The notes beneath the pieces were generated by a model, which saw nothing but the letters and a program-made list of their open reading frames with translations, did not search any database and had not been told where the DNA came from. The position numbers and the translations under genes were made by a program. From Siphonodentalium dalli (Eukaryota > Mollusca > Scaphopoda > Gadilida > Siphonodentaliidae), in assembly GCA_032622095.1 (NCBI GenBank), contig CP136067.1, positions 178,406,556 to 178,470,555 of the forward strand: 64,000 nucleotides of DNA. Direction: 5' to 3'. Of the stretch, positions 22,300 through 35,240 are shown one piece after another. Numbering within the stretch: position 1 is the stretch's first letter; every line of letters starts with the position of its first letter.

Positions 22300-25200
22300 C
22301 TCTCAAAATATAATAAGAATGCCATTGATCCAATTTTTATCCATTTATCTAATGTAGCTATAATAATATAAAGAATTTCCACTATATTAAAATAACCAAT
22401 CTCATAGTATGCCATTCAACATTAGTGGTAGTCTGTTGAAACACAGTTGAAGTTGACTCCATGTACATACATTCTATAGAATAATTTGAGTCAGATAATG
22501 GTTTATGCCAACAATTGACACATAACTGCTTGATGTCATACAGTGGAAGGAAGAATGAATCAATTTGTCAATTTAGCAAAATGACTAAATAATATACCTG
22601 CTCATTTCTCAGTGTAGCACCTAATACTGGTAGTGTCAGCAAGGTGACCTCAGTCGGCATTGATCACTAATGTTGAGAAATCCATTGATTCAGTTCCATT
22701 TACTGTTCGATCACCTATAAGAGACAGCAAGAGTAAAACATCAAAACTGTGATATAATTCAATTTAGCATGACCAATGACTTTCTGAGGGGAAATCAATA
22801 GAAATAATATATTATGTAAATACTAAGCACTCACATTTTATATGTATCGGTGGACCACTTCTTGCACACCTGATATTATATATCAAGCTGTACATGTATA
22901 TGGATCCCAGGCTTTTTAGCAGAGGAAATATTTCAGGCCTAGACAAATTTTAGCATAGGCTAGCCTATTGTTTTGGCTATTATAAATTAATAACAGGTGT
23001 GACTGGGTGTGAAGTATTTTTTTTATTACATGATTCTACCCTTATTTCATTGAATTAACCCATTCTATAAACTGTGATATTAAAGTGATGTGAAACACTC
23101 TGGCAGAGTGATCAAATCGAAATTGAGAATACTCTTGCTCAAAGTTGTTATTTTTAGGAATATTAATCCAAATTGACAACAGAAACCGTAATTATAATAT
23201 ATTAATTAAATGCAGTGACTCGGTCACTCCTGACGGCGAAAAATCATTTTTGTCAGTTTATCGCTGATAGTTGCGTCCCGAATTGATATGTAAATATTTA
23301 CAATTGAGTGTATTTCAGAGGATGATTTCTTTGGAGTGGTATGTTTGATTTCTTTGATTTCAGCGATGTTGGTAGAATGATACATTCTCCAGGTAGGCAT
23401 AGCACCTGAGTACTAACTTATAAATTTCACGCACCAGAACAAATCTACCATATGTCTTTTAAATTTGTTTAACAACAGGAAATAGAGCCAGGTGACCTTT
23501 GACATCTGTTTTATCGTCTGTTTGCATTATGTACACTACGCGTATGTCTCACAATACTATGGCTTCAAATATTTGTCCAACAAGCTACATGTATAATGAA
23601 GAGTTTCTTTAAACAATGATTTGTTATGTGAAATATCATCGCATGCCTTATGGAAGCCGATGTTTTTGCGTCCCATTTGTTGATTAAAGTACTAGTATGT
23701 TTTGGTTCATGTAATAAATAGAATCTATAACTCGGCCCCAGTTTATAGTGGAATTTACCAAACTCGTCCAGTAAATTAGGGCTTGACCTCACCAAATGCT
23801 CAGTGCAGACCTAATTTGCTGGACTCGTTTTGCTAAATTTTGCTATAAATTGGAGACAAGTTATGGATCTCAATTTAGTACCATAGACATGTACATGTAT
23901 CTTGTTCATTTGTTTTATTTTGCATAAACATCGTATGGTAGAAAATAGCAGTATTTTTGTCAGATACATGTACTACCAGATTGGCGAATATGAAGCTGAT
24001 GTGCCAGCCAGAGATAAATACTAGCCGGTTCAAATTCAAATGGAATGGTAGTTATGATTTGATACTCTTTAAAGGGATACCTGTATGTAGAGCTACACAC
24101 GTAAAAGGCCATAAAATGCATAACATTTTGCAAAATAAAGCAATTATATAGCGATAAGAATCATGATTCTTATTCTCATCAGATTTCAACTCGTGTGTAA
24201 ACCTGAGAGTCTGATATTATTGTTTACACACAACTTTTGGTGCTTAATTACTACCGGTAGTTCAGTCATGAACGTAGTCCATACTCTTAGCAGCAATATG
24301 CAAAATCGGCCATGTTTACATCCTTCAATTGCTTCATTGCATACTATGCATGGCCATATTCATTATTTATTTGAATTGTTGAACAAATATGGTAAAGTAA
24401 CAAGAAAAACACACAATGTTTGGTGATCAATTGATTAACAGTACAATGCTCTATATAAAGATGTGTGGCAAAGGGCACAGGGATATGTTCTTTAGCTGAA
24501 TTATTGAAAATATTGTGATGAAATATAAACGCTTCTCTCATAAACTGTATTGTTTGTCCACTGGTCAGCAGTAGAAAATGGCATGTGGTCAGCAGGATTC
24601 AAATTTTATCAGAAATAACAAATGGGAAAAAAAATGACAACAATGACTATGATGATAAAAATATGCTCTATATGACTGACGCTTCCGACGTTTAGTTTTG
24701 TGCATTTTGTATAATTTTAACGTTGCGTTGTCCACATGTTTGTTGTGTCCGCCATTTTGTAAACAATAACAATCTAAACAAAACGTGCAAGGAAAGTAGA
24801 CAAACTTACATCAAAGTACACAATCCTTCATGTGATCGTCGGTACCACCAATACTGACATGCCCAGCGTGACTTAGTCTTTAGTGTGAGTCATTATTGCG
24901 AGCAATCGGGCGTTAGATCGAGCCTTAATTCGCCAATATGCAGCTGAAAAACGCTTCTGTTTACGCTTATTTCTCTGATTACCGGAAACTGACTCACCAC
25001 TGTCGTATATACATCGTGCAATATAGTTCCCAGTATTTTGCGTAAAACAAAAGTATATTTTCATATTCTGTGTTCATAAACAATGTAAATAAACCAGAAA
25101 AGTCTAGCCATATTCAATATGACAATTTTAAGAGACCATTATGCCGTTTTATCATTGTCGCAAAGATACCAAGCTTATTTTCGATAGATGGCGAAAAAAA

Positions 25201-25910
25201 AAAATTCTTCTGGCGATTTTCGGTTTCTAATCGGTCTAATGTTGATCAAATTAATTTAAATGGAAGTTATTAATGCCAATATGACTTCTCCTGATATTTT
25301 TCCACATAACTCCTTGACGATCGGGTTGCATGTTAAGATATTTGTTTGTTTACTCGGCAAATGGGAAGCATGATCAAATGTACTTGCCTGTGTTTATCAT
25401 GGCGGCCATTCTGTAGATTGTCGACATCCTGGAATCAGTCTCTAATGGCTGAACAGCTCATTTCACGAAAAACAAAGGCTCCTCTCATGTACACCAGATC
25501 CTATAGCATACAATAGTCCATACTTCAGGTCAATATTTTTTTTTATTTTGAAGTTCTCGTTACCTAAAGACATGTTATTTTTTCCATATATTTCCCAAAT
25601 TTGTCAAATTAAAGTGTTCTTTTTCAAAAACCACACATTGGGAACACTAATTTTATGGGGGGGGGGGGGCTTATACTTTTTGCCCGAAAGATATATTCAT
25701 GCATGTTGTAACAGTTTTTGTAGAATATACCTAATATATACACAGACATATAAGAAAATAGATTCAAATTAACATTAAATATGTATAATCAGGCAGATAT
25801 TTTAAAATACTGTAATTTGCCATACGGACTCAGTGTCAGTGTTCATTACTTCAAAGGTGCTTGCTTCAGTGAGCATGAACAAATTCTCTTTTCTTATCGA
25901 AATGGCCATG
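22300..25910. other. Intergenic, nothing recognised
   Basis: A long AT-rich stretch. No exon with convincing splice sites or protein similarity, and no clear repeat. A G-run lies near 25660. Confidence 0.45.
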
Positions 25911-25980
25911 ATGTATCGATCGGAATGATGTATCGATCTGAATGATGTGTTGATCGGATTGATGTATCGATCGGAATGGC
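25911..25980. repeat. Short tandem repeat, ~18-19-bp unit
   Basis: About four imperfect copies of GATGTATCGATCGGAAT. Translated on the minus strand they give repeated SDRYI-type peptides, which explains the apparent reading frame at 25802-25999. Confidence 0.65.
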
Positions 25981-26815
25981 ACATCGAGGTGTCCGTCAAC
26001 TCAGATCAATCTTGAAAATCGGTCCGATGGTGGTTCTTGGTTATATATATAAAACATAACTTTGTGACATGTGGCCACGTGTCCCTACTACAATTCCATT
26101 TGAAAATATTTAACGTTTCCCACATGGACTACCCACAGAAACTGAATTTACCAAGCCCACTAAACACGTGGTATCTGAATTAATTAAGCCGATGTATTTG
26201 CCACCTATACCCGGTTACAGAGGTCAAACCCGTATCACTACATATATGGAAGCCCATAGTTGTCACTTAACTTTTGTCTTTCCGTGTACGGCATCTGTGT
26301 CGTGATATATATCAAGTTAAAATATTGTGTTCGTCGTGTGGTTCAGTATATATACATGTATTATTGCAGACTTGTTAAAGATGAATTCAGGGTTCCAAAC
26401 CTCCAGTTACAACAACAGCATACACCTATTAACCACTTTCGCGTGTGTCACTGCAGTCAATTTTGAAGTGTGGTTCCCCAAATGAAATTTCTTATACATT
26501 TAGCCTTTATCCAGACCATTTGACCTCCATGTGCGATATCCAATTACGGTATAATGGTTTTTAATTTATTTTCAATTATTATTATATGGGGAGGGGTAGT
26601 GATGCTGTGAGGTCCGTAAATTGTCTTTGTTTTGGATAGTCATCAAGTGGTCGCTTTTATTTGTCTCGACATATATGGAAGTTACATGTATATATGTGCA
26701 CGACCCCCGTATCCATAACCTATAATTGTGATAGGTACCAGCGTTTAATATTAGTTATCTTCGCCAACATCGGGGGTATATGGAGATTTAATACCTGGAT
26801 GTCGATTTTGAACCC
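25981..26815. other. Intergenic, nothing recognised
   Basis: No gene or repeat supported. The left boundary of the satellite follows at about 26816. Confidence 0.4.
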
Positions 26816-26988
26816 CGAGAGCTTCGCGCATGCGCAGACCAGATCTCGGAAACGGGTAGAGCTATCGACTTGAAATTTGGTTTTTGTATAGCCCGGACAA
26901 TGTCGGGCTCATCGACTTGAAATATGTTTTTTGAATAGCCCGGACAACGTCGGGCTCATCGGCTAGTCTCATATATATTTTGAAGACC

Positions 26989-27022
<34 letters not shown>

Positions 27023-27600
27023 ATTAATACAAATCTACGATTCTCGACCGATCGGGACGAAACTTGGTACGTGTAGTTTGACCAGGCGGTCGTCGTTGTC
27101 GTATTGGCGAGCCCGTGCGACGCCCGTGCGGCGCATGCGCAGACGAGATCTCGGAAACGGGTGGAGCTATCGACTTGAAATTTGGTATGTGAATGTATCT
27201 TGCCCCGAATACGATTCGTATCGGATCGCCGAGCCCTTGCGACGCCAGCTTCGCGCATGAGCAGACGAGATCTCGGAAACGTGTGGAGCTATCGACTTGA
27301 AATTTGCTATGTGAATGTATCTTACCCCGGATACGAATTTTATCGGGTCGACGAGCCCGTGCGACGCCAGCTTCTCGCATGCGCAGACGAGATCTCGGAA
27401 ACGGGTGGAGCTATCGACTTGAAATTTGGTATGTGAATGTATCTTGCCCCGGATACGAATTTTATCGGGTCGCCGAATCCGTGCGACGCCAGCTTCGCGC
27501 ATGCGTAGATCAGATCTCGGAAACGGTGGAGCTATCGAAATTTGGTTTTGAATAGCCCGGACAACGTCGGGCTCATCGGCTAGTCTATTATATATTTTGG
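26816..27600 (-). repeat. ~122-bp satellite array, minus-oriented arm
   Basis: Tandem units with the landmarks GAGATCTCGGAAACGGGTGG, AGCTATCGACTTGAAATTTG, CCCCGGATACGA and GCGCATGCGCAGAC, repeating about every 122 bp. A head segment (GTCGGGCTCATCGGCTAGTC, then a TCTG microsatellite, then a TTCTCGACCGATCGGGACG block) separates groups of units. It is the reverse orientation of 29823-31755. Open frames on both strands here are repeat translations, not genes. Confidence 0.85.
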
Positions 27601-29822
27601 AAGATATGTCTGTTTGTGTGTGTGTGTGTGTGTCTGTCTGTAATCGATGGACTCGAAAACGGCCGAGTCGATTTCGATGAAACTTGGTATGTGTGGGTAT
27701 TTTCGGCCGGGGAGTGACATAGGTCAATGAGTTATTTTTTTTGTTTTTCAATGAGTTAATTGTGTCTTTTTAATTTTTTAATTGAATTTTTTGTTTTAAA
27801 ATTTTACCCGATTTTTTTTGGTTTTTCAATGAGCTAATTGTGCCTTTTTAATTTTGTTTTTCAATTTTATCCGATTTTTTTTTTCAATGAACCCGTCCAT
27901 GACACTTCCCGTATTTAGCAAGTTTGAGCTCAATCGGTTCGAGTCTATAAAGGACACACACATATATATGACACTTCCCGTAGGTAGCAAGTTTGAGCTC
28001 AATCGGCATGTGAGTGTTGGTTTGTAACCGGGATTTCTGAGAAGCATTATGCCTATAACTACCCCCCTAAGCCCTGACCTAAGTGTCATACATACTATAA
28101 CAATGATGTTGTAAGAGTATGGCATCCAATTAATCTCCCCGCATAGGAAATGCACTCAATGTTCCCGTATAATTCTGCAGATGCTAATAACATTGAATGG
28201 GAAACAGACGCTCTTTATAGCGATGCGTCAAAAACAAACGCTCATTAAATAATCACTTGATTAACCCCCGCCGTGCTTTGCGATGATTTGGGAGTGGATA
28301 AAGGGTGCTCTGAGCTTCTCCAAAACGCGACCACGGTCGTGTCGGTGTGATTTTACACATACATAGGAAGTTTGAGCTCAATCTGTACACGCGTTTTGGA
28401 TTCTATGAAGTACCCACACATATATATATACGGAAGTCTCAAAATATATAGTATAGACTAGCAGGTTAGCCCGCCACTGGCGGCAATAGTCAGAAACATG
28501 TCAATGAGGTTTTTTTTTTTTAATGAGTTAATTGTGCCTTTTTAATTTTTTAATTGAATTTTTTGTTTTAAAATTTTACCCGATTTTTTTTGGTTTTTCA
28601 ATGAGTTAATTGTGCATTTTTAATTTTGTTTTTCAATTTTACCCGATTTTTTTTTTTTTTAATGAACCCGTCCATGACACTTCCCGTATTTAGCAAGTTT
28701 GAGCTCAATCGGTTCGAGTCTATAAAGGACACACACATATATATGACACTTCCCGTAGGTAGCAAGTTTGAGCTCAATCGGCATTCCCTGGAATTTCCCA
28801 GTCAATATTTAGCAAGTTTGAGCTCAATCGGTTCGAGTCTATAAAGGACACACTCATATATTTGACACTTCCCGTAGGTAGCAAGTTTGAGCTCAATCGG
28901 CATTCCCTGGAGTTTCCCAGTCACCAACGCGGCGTAATTTTGGTACATATATAGAGACCAATTGTCCATCGGCTGTCATGTGTAGTAAAGATGTCTTATA
29001 AGCCGACATTGCAGTGGGTATGCCCGTTCCTACACGCGTTTTCGATTCTATGAAGTACCCACATATATACACACATACATACATAACGGTATATCTGGGG
29101 AGAAATCTGATGCTATATTCGTGATTATCTGGGATGATTTCGGTATATACTGTAAAAACAAAGCGCGCCACACTCACGTACCAAGTTTCGTCCCGATCGG
29201 TCGAGGTGTTGGTATCTGATGCAAAAGACGAAATTGTGAGTGTTGGTCAATAGTCCCCGTCGTGAACCCCAACGCGACGTAAACATGTGTTGCGTTCTAA
29301 AAATAGGAAAGCACTTTCTCTCTGCATAATAAATTTCGAGCGATAACATTTGCGTAAATACGAAATTGTGAGTGTTGGTTTGTAACCGGGATTTCTGAGA
29401 AGCATTATGCCTATAACTACCCCTCCTAAGCCCTGACCTAAGTGTCATACATACTATAACAATGATGTTGTAAGAGCATGGCATCCAATTAATCTCCCCG
29501 CATAGGAAATGCACTCAATGTTCCCGTATAACTCTGCAGATGCTAATAACGTTGAACGGGAAACAGGCGCTCTTTATAGCGATGCGTCAAAAACAAACGC
29601 TCATTAAATAATCACTTGATTAACCCCCGCCGTGCCTTTGCGGTGATTTGGGAGTGGATAAAGGGTGCTCTGAGCTTCTCCAAAACGCGACCACGGTCGT
29701 GTCGGTGGGATTTTACAATTACATCGGAAGTTTGAGCTCAATCTGTACACGCGTTTTGGATTATATGAAGTACCCACTCACACACATATATATATACGGA
29801 AGTCTCAAAATATAAAGTATAG
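27601..29822. repeat. Family G repeats and T-rich modules between the satellite arms
   Basis: Two copies of a ~460-bp sequence (about 28006-28465 and 29367-29825) share GTGAGTGTTGGTTTGTAAC, TCACTTGATTAACCCCCGCC and an end in ATAGTATAGA...CTAGC. A third copy lies at about 37812-38255. Separately, a T-rich module (27729-28015) is repeated at 28508-28795, and the 60-bp string around AGCAAGTTTGAGCTCAATCG occurs at least five times. No gene. Confidence 0.75.
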
Positions 29823-31755
29823 AAGACTAGCCGATGAGCCCGAAGTTGTCCGGGCTATTCAAAAAACTAAATTTCAAGTCGATAGCTCCACCCGTTTCCG
29901 AGATCTGTTCTGCGCATGCGCGAAGCTGGCGTCGCACGGGCTCGGCGACCCGATAAAATTCGTATCCGGGGCAAGATGCATTCACATAGCAAATTTCAAG
30001 TCGATAGCTCAACCCGTTTCCGAGATCTCGTGTGCGCATGCGCCAAGCGGGCGCCGCACGAGCTCGCCAATACGACAACGTCCACCGTCTGGACAAACTA
30101 CACACACGTACCAAGATTCGTCCCGATTGGTCGAGAATCGTAGATTTGTATCAATGACAGACAGACAAACATACAAACAGAGGTCTTCAAAATATATATG
30201 AGACTAGCCGATGAGCCCGACGTTGTCCGGGCTATTCAAAAACCAAATTTCAATCCGGGCTATTCAAAAACCAAATTTCAAGTCGATAGCTCGGCCCTTT
30301 TCCGAGATCTGGTCTGCGCATGCGCGAAGCTTGCGTCGCACGGGCTCGGCGACCCGATAAAATTTGTATCCGGGGCAAGATACATTCACATACCAAATGT
30401 CATGTCGATAGCTCCACCCATTTCCGAGATCTGGTCTGCGCATGCGCGAAGCTGGCGTCGCACGGGCTCGGCGACCCGATAAAATTCGTATCCGGGGCAA
30501 GATGCATTCACATACCAAATTTCAAGTGGATAGCTCCACCCGTTTCCGAGATCTCGTCTGCGCATGCGCGAAGCTGGCGTCGCACGGGCTCGGCGACCCG
30601 ATAAAATTCGTATCCGGGCAAGATTCATTCAAATAGCAAATTTCAAGTCGATAGCTCCCCCCGATTCCGAGATATCGTCTGCGCATGCGCTGCACGGGCG
30701 TCGCACGGGCACGCCAATACGACAACGACCACCGCCTGGTCAAACTACACACACGTATAAATGACATACAGACAGACAGACATACAGACAGAGGTCTTCA
30801 AAATATATATGAGACTAGCCGATGAGCCCGACGTTGTCCGGGCTATTCAAAAACCAAATTTCAAGTCGATAGCTCTACCGTTTCCGAGATCTGGTCTGCG
30901 CATGCGCGAAGCTGGCGTCACACGGGCTTGGCGACCCGATAAAATTCGTATCCGGGGCAAGATACATTCACATACCAAATTTCAAGTAGATAGCTCCACC
31001 CGTTTCAGAGATCTCGTCTGCCCATGCGCGAATCTGGCGTCGTACGGGCTCGGCGACCCGATAGAATTCGTATCCGGGGCAAGATACATTCACATACCAA
31101 ATTTCAAGTCGATAGCTCCACCCGTTTCCGAGATCTTGTCTGCGCATGCGCTGTAAGGGCGCCGCACGGGCTCGCCAATACGACAACGACCACCGCCTGG
31201 TCAAACTACACACACTTACCAAGTTTCGTCCCGATCGGCCGAGAATCGTAGATTTGTATTAATGACAGACAGACAGACAAACAGACAGACAGAGGTCTTC
31301 AAAATATATATGAGACTAGCCGATGAGCCCGACGTTGTCCGGGCTATTCAAAAACCAAATTTCAAGTCGATAGCTCTACCCAGCCCGACGTTGTCCGGGC
31401 TATTCAAAAACCAAATTTCAAGTCGATAGCTCTACCCGTTTCCGAGATCTGGTCTGCGCATGCGCGAAGCTGGCGTCGCACGGGCTCGGCGACCCGATAA
31501 AATTCGTATCCGGGGCAAGATACATTCACACACCAAATTTCAAGTCGATAGCTCCACCCGTTTCCGAGATCTCGTCTGCGCATGCGCTGCACGGGCGCCG
31601 CACGGGCTCGCCAATACGACAACGTCGACCGCCTGGTCAAACTACACACACGTACCAAGTTTCGTCCCGATCGGTCGAGAATCGTAGATTTGTATAAATG
31701 ACAGACAAACATACAGACAGACAAACAAACAGAGGTCTTCAAAATATATATGAGA
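29823..31755 (+). repeat. ~122-bp satellite array, plus-oriented arm with higher-order units
   Basis: Four higher-order units begin with GACTAGCCGATGAGCCCGA (about 29826, 30203, 30812, 31314). Each holds two to four ~122-bp subunits; the marker CTCGGCGACCCGATAAAATT recurs 121-123 bp apart. Each then ends in a distinct tail (CACACGTACCAAGTTTCGTCC, CAGACAGA microsatellite, AGGTCTTCAAAATATATATG). At 31311-31440 part of a head is duplicated. Reading frames of up to 131 codons here are repeat artefacts. Confidence 0.85.
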
Positions 31756-31847
31756 TATAGAATAAGGTACTAATATTGTCGCCGAAGGACCTGTCAACAT
31801 TAGCCAGGTACGCCGTGTATGAGCGACAGGTGGTTGGTGTTCTCTAC

Positions 31848-32016
31848 CCACCACCACTAACTGAGGCTTTCCTAGAGGCTTTCTTGGAAATCCGTACCGG
31901 CTTATGATCTGCAGCCGCTGAAGTGCTGAACGAGATTTGAACTGGTGGGCGAATTCGGGAAATCTGCTGATCGACATTTTTAGGTTTATCCGGAGTCATA
32001 CCGGAAGCCGTTATCT
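31848..32016 (-). CDS. Candidate internal exon of an unknown gene
   Basis: On the minus strand, TTTACAG immediately precedes 32016 and GGTGG/GTAGAG follows 31848, so an exon of 169 bp with both splice consensus sites is possible. It stays open throughout. It encodes a basic, Ser/Pro-rich peptide including PDKPKNVDQQISRIRPPVQ and ISKKASRKASVSGG, which looks coding rather than repeat-like and contains an RKAS kinase-type site. I do not recognise the family and could not find flanking exons, partly because satellite DNA borders it at 31755. Confidence 0.33.
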
Positions 32017-32026
32017 CTGTAAACAT

Positions 32027-32796
32027 TCAAATATCGAGTCAAGTAGTTCGGCAGATATGAATAAAACATAACTCTCAAAAGTCATTGTGTTTTATCTATA
32101 TTGGCCACCTGCACTACTATGACGACCGCCGTCATACTATGTACATAAGATTATTTATCGCGGCATAAAATGTAACTGTGCACACTGTCAAGTCAATAAG
32201 ATAGCTGGATTGGGGTAATACGCCCTGTTCATATTGCTAGGAAAGGCGTGCATGATACCTGACCATTTATATTTGGAATCCAACGCAAAGAACGGAGCCA
32301 TCGGTACGTATATGTTATTTTGTCAAACGCGGACTACACAGTCATATTCACATGTTTGATGTTTCTATTGCAATGTTATCATGTGGACGACTTAATTTGG
32401 CACAATGTTTACAATGTACACAGGGGGAGGCTCAGCTCATGCACGAGCTGATTTTATGCCAGGAGTGCTTCTGATAATTTGCGAGTTACGTGATCGTTCA
32501 GACAACCACGATCCAATCGTAAGTGGAGGAATCGGGCCCGACAAAATCGTGGATGGTTTGTACACACGATTGCGATGTCGTCGCAAATGGAGGTAGCCAA
32601 GGATACGCCACGATTTCGCATCTAAAAACAAACAGTACTTGATATTATTTTTGCGATCTTGGCGTGAGCATGCGCAGTCCAATTAGCAGTTACTTCCAAC
32701 GACGGAAATATTTCCATGCAGTTACGATTTAATCTTGGTCGTCTGAACGTTCACTAAGCGGATGACATTTATCGCCCATTGAATAATTTCCGACAA
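32027..32796. other. Intergenic, nothing recognised
   Basis: No supported gene. Around 32470-32610 several short strings recur in inverted form (for example CACGATCCAATCGT and ACACGATTGCGATGTCG), hinting at a decayed element. Confidence 0.35.
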
Positions 32797-32800
32797 TTAA

Positions 32801-33203
32801 AGGTATTCAATCCGATTCGATGGTCCCCATACAATCAGATTCCAACAAGAACAACATTTTTAGAAATGCCTATTCAGTTATCAGAATCGAATAATTGCCC
32901 AAAAATAATGCCAACCACTGTCGACTCTAGTACAAAATTGCCTGAAACATGTTATTTATCAACATATGTTGTTCGTCGAAATTTGGCTTTATTGTTAACA
33001 GAAAGCCTCTTGCTTTTAGAGTTATCCATCTTCATCGCAATTTGGTCCGAGATCGTCGGCTCGTTGACTGTTTACTGGGCCACTAATGATTCATGGTGAA
33101 AATTATAGATTTCACAAATCGATATCAATAACTCTGAGCTTTGATATGTGGTTTCCTCGACTGGAATAAAATATTTTACCACATAATCCAGATAAATAGT
33201 ATA
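32801..33203 (-). mobile_element. TTAA MITE, family A, copy 4 (inverted, degraded)
   Basis: Starts AGGTATTCAATCCGATTCG directly after TTAA (32797-32800). It is collinear with the reverse complement of copy 1: the GATTCCAACAA microsatellite remnant, TTATCAGAATCGA, TTGCCCAAAAATAATGCCAA, then TTTCCTCGACTGGAAT near the other end. The right terminus is mutated but ends at a TTAA (33204-33207) shared with the next element. Confidence 0.75.
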
Positions 33204-33207
33204 TTAA

Positions 33208-33847
33208 AGGGGTACTGTACACCAATTTCAATAAATTCCCGGTGACAATAGCGATCTAATATGAATATTATATTATAAAATAACTTATTTGAGTCGACGA
33301 TGTCTACTCAAAACGTTCCGGTTAACAGGCTATCGTAAAAGTAAAATTGAATTATTTAATATAAATTCATTTATGGCTGGAGTCATAAAATGGCGAATTA
33401 TGCCATTACGAGTTACCGTTCTTGAAATCGCATCTGCTGCGTGTCTTTTATTGACGACCGTTCGCGAACATTATTGAGTTGAAAACAAAACATGTTACCT
33501 ACAAAAGGAAGGCCCGTTATAACCGATTCGGAAAAAAGGAGAAAGAAACAAGTCATAAAGCGTCAAGTATTTTTATAGGGAGTGAGACTGTTCGATGGAA
33601 GAGATTGAATGCATCAATCGAACCTGTGAGCAATGAACTTCCGGTTCTTCCTGAGACCTGCGTCTTCTCCGGTGAAGGACAAAAACATGGCGCGTAGTTT
33701 GAAATCGTAATATTTTTCTTTCCAAGATAAATATTTTCTTCGCTAAATTAGGTTTATACGAAACTCATATAAACGAACACAATCTAACTTGAAAGTTATT
33801 TCAATGGGAGTAAACAAAAAATTCCTATCTCTGTGTACAATACCCCT
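33208..33847. mobile_element. TTAA element, family D, with decayed coding remnant
   Basis: A 640-bp element with terminal repeats AGGGGTACTGTACAC and GTGTACAATACCCCT, flanked by TTAA at 33204-33207 and 33848-33851. Inside, ATG at 33492 opens a short basic frame (MLPTKGRPVITDSEKRRKKQ). It then continues after a frame change as IGSETVRWKRLNASIEP, ending with a stop at 33697. This looks like a decayed 5' coding exon carried from a larger transposon or captured gene. Confidence 0.7.
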
Positions 33848-33851
33848 TTAA

Positions 33852-34274
33852 AGGTACTCAATCCGATTAAACACCACTAAATTACTATTTGTTTGGCTCT
33901 GGGGGTAATAAATATTTGATTCTAGCCGAGGAACATATATATATATACCCATCAAAGCTCAGAGTGATCAGATATCGATTTTTGAAGTTTGTTATTTCAA
34001 TTGTTTATGGCCCAGACACACGCCGTCAAACGAATGGTCTCGGTCAAAATTGCGGATGAAGATGGAAAACTCTAAAATCAAGTGGCAATACGGCCATATT
34101 TCATTGACCAAAATGTTGATAAATAACACATTTTGGGAAATTTGATACCATAGTTGACAGTGGTTAGCATTATTTTGCTGCAATTAATCGATTCTGATAA
34201 CTAAAACGTATTTTGAAGAAATGTTGTTGTTGTTGTTGTTGTATCTTGATGATATGGGGACCCTTTGAGTACCT
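33852..34274 (+). mobile_element. TTAA MITE, family A, copy 2
   Basis: Starts AGGTACTCAATCCGATT and ends GAGTACCT, with TTAA at 33848-33851 and 34275-34278. It is 423 bp and collinear with copy 1, including the GTT microsatellite near the right end. Its left TTAA is also the right TTAA of the family D element. Confidence 0.85.
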
Positions 34275-34278
34275 TTAA

Positions 34279-35240
34279 GGGCGCTTAATCGGATTATGCA
34301 TCTTTAATGCTTATCCGACAATAATCTGTGAAATAAAAAAAACCCCGTTGGTACCCATTGTGATCAGTTCATCTTTAATGGCTCCGTATGATGAATTTAT
34401 GACTTCAGGGGCGGCGGAGCCGGGGGGTGGCACAGGGGGCAATTATGGGTACATAATCTTCCAATACTAAAACAATGGAGAAGATAATTTTTGGTTCCCA
34501 AGAAAACATTCCATTGGTAACACATGTGTTTAATCTTATCAGTTATGCCAATATGGCTATGGCTAGCAAGATAGCAAGTTAATCCCTTGGTCAGTATTGA
34601 CACTATGTCTGAGTAATTGCCATCTGGGAATTAGACTACATACTCTGAGTTCTTTGTAGATCTCAGGTCTTCTGATGATACCATCAGAGCCATGTCTTGG
34701 ACACAGCAACTTGTCTAATTAAAAGCACATTCATCATACCAATGGAGGGTTTAACTTTTAGTGTATGCAATAAAACTGCAAACCTGGGACTTGGCAGGTA
34801 TACAAGTTCATGCCAAGGTGACCAAACTCCTGATATGGGATCACATGCTATATAGGATATCAGTTGATGCTGAGTATTCATTGGAATAGCTTGACAAGGA
34901 TTTTTATCAATTCGTCATTAATAAATTCATAATTACCGACAAATAAGAAAAGTTACAATAATTTCGTTCTACAAAAGTTTACTGTGTGCTGGCAAGATCA
35001 GTGTCTGTGTACATATATATTATAGTGTTATTTAATATTCAAAGTAACTTGTGATTATTGTTTCTTCGATATCAACGTGTGTCGTATGTGGAGTTAATTG
35101 GATTGTACAGTATATTGTATACTAATTTCATCATAACACTTGTGACAAAGGATGCAGGTTGTAGAAGTTGTATCAACGTTATCATGCAGTCATATTTCAG
35201 ACATTGGCTCCAAAGATAAGTGAGTAGCAGAGTAGCGTCA
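34279..35240. other. Intergenic, nothing recognised
   Basis: A GC-rich patch at 34408-34440 (GGGGCGGCGGAGCC) resembles the inverted form of the family F right end. Otherwise AT-rich and without supported exons. Confidence 0.4.

Noticed and set aside
22146-22415. 89-codon minus frame across the palindromic MITE
   Set aside because: Mostly MITE sequence; the frame arises from the inverted repeat.
26956-31742. Many open frames of 75-194 codons on both strands
   Set aside because: All are translations of the ~122-bp satellite and its head and tail segments; the same peptides recur in every unit and on both strands.
26816-31755. Regularly spaced repeats as a CRISPR-like array
   Set aside because: Unit and spacer are both repeated satellite, and the context is eukaryotic; no cas genes.
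32779-33099. 106-codon open frame
   Set aside because: It lies within an inverted family A MITE, whose other copies are not open here.
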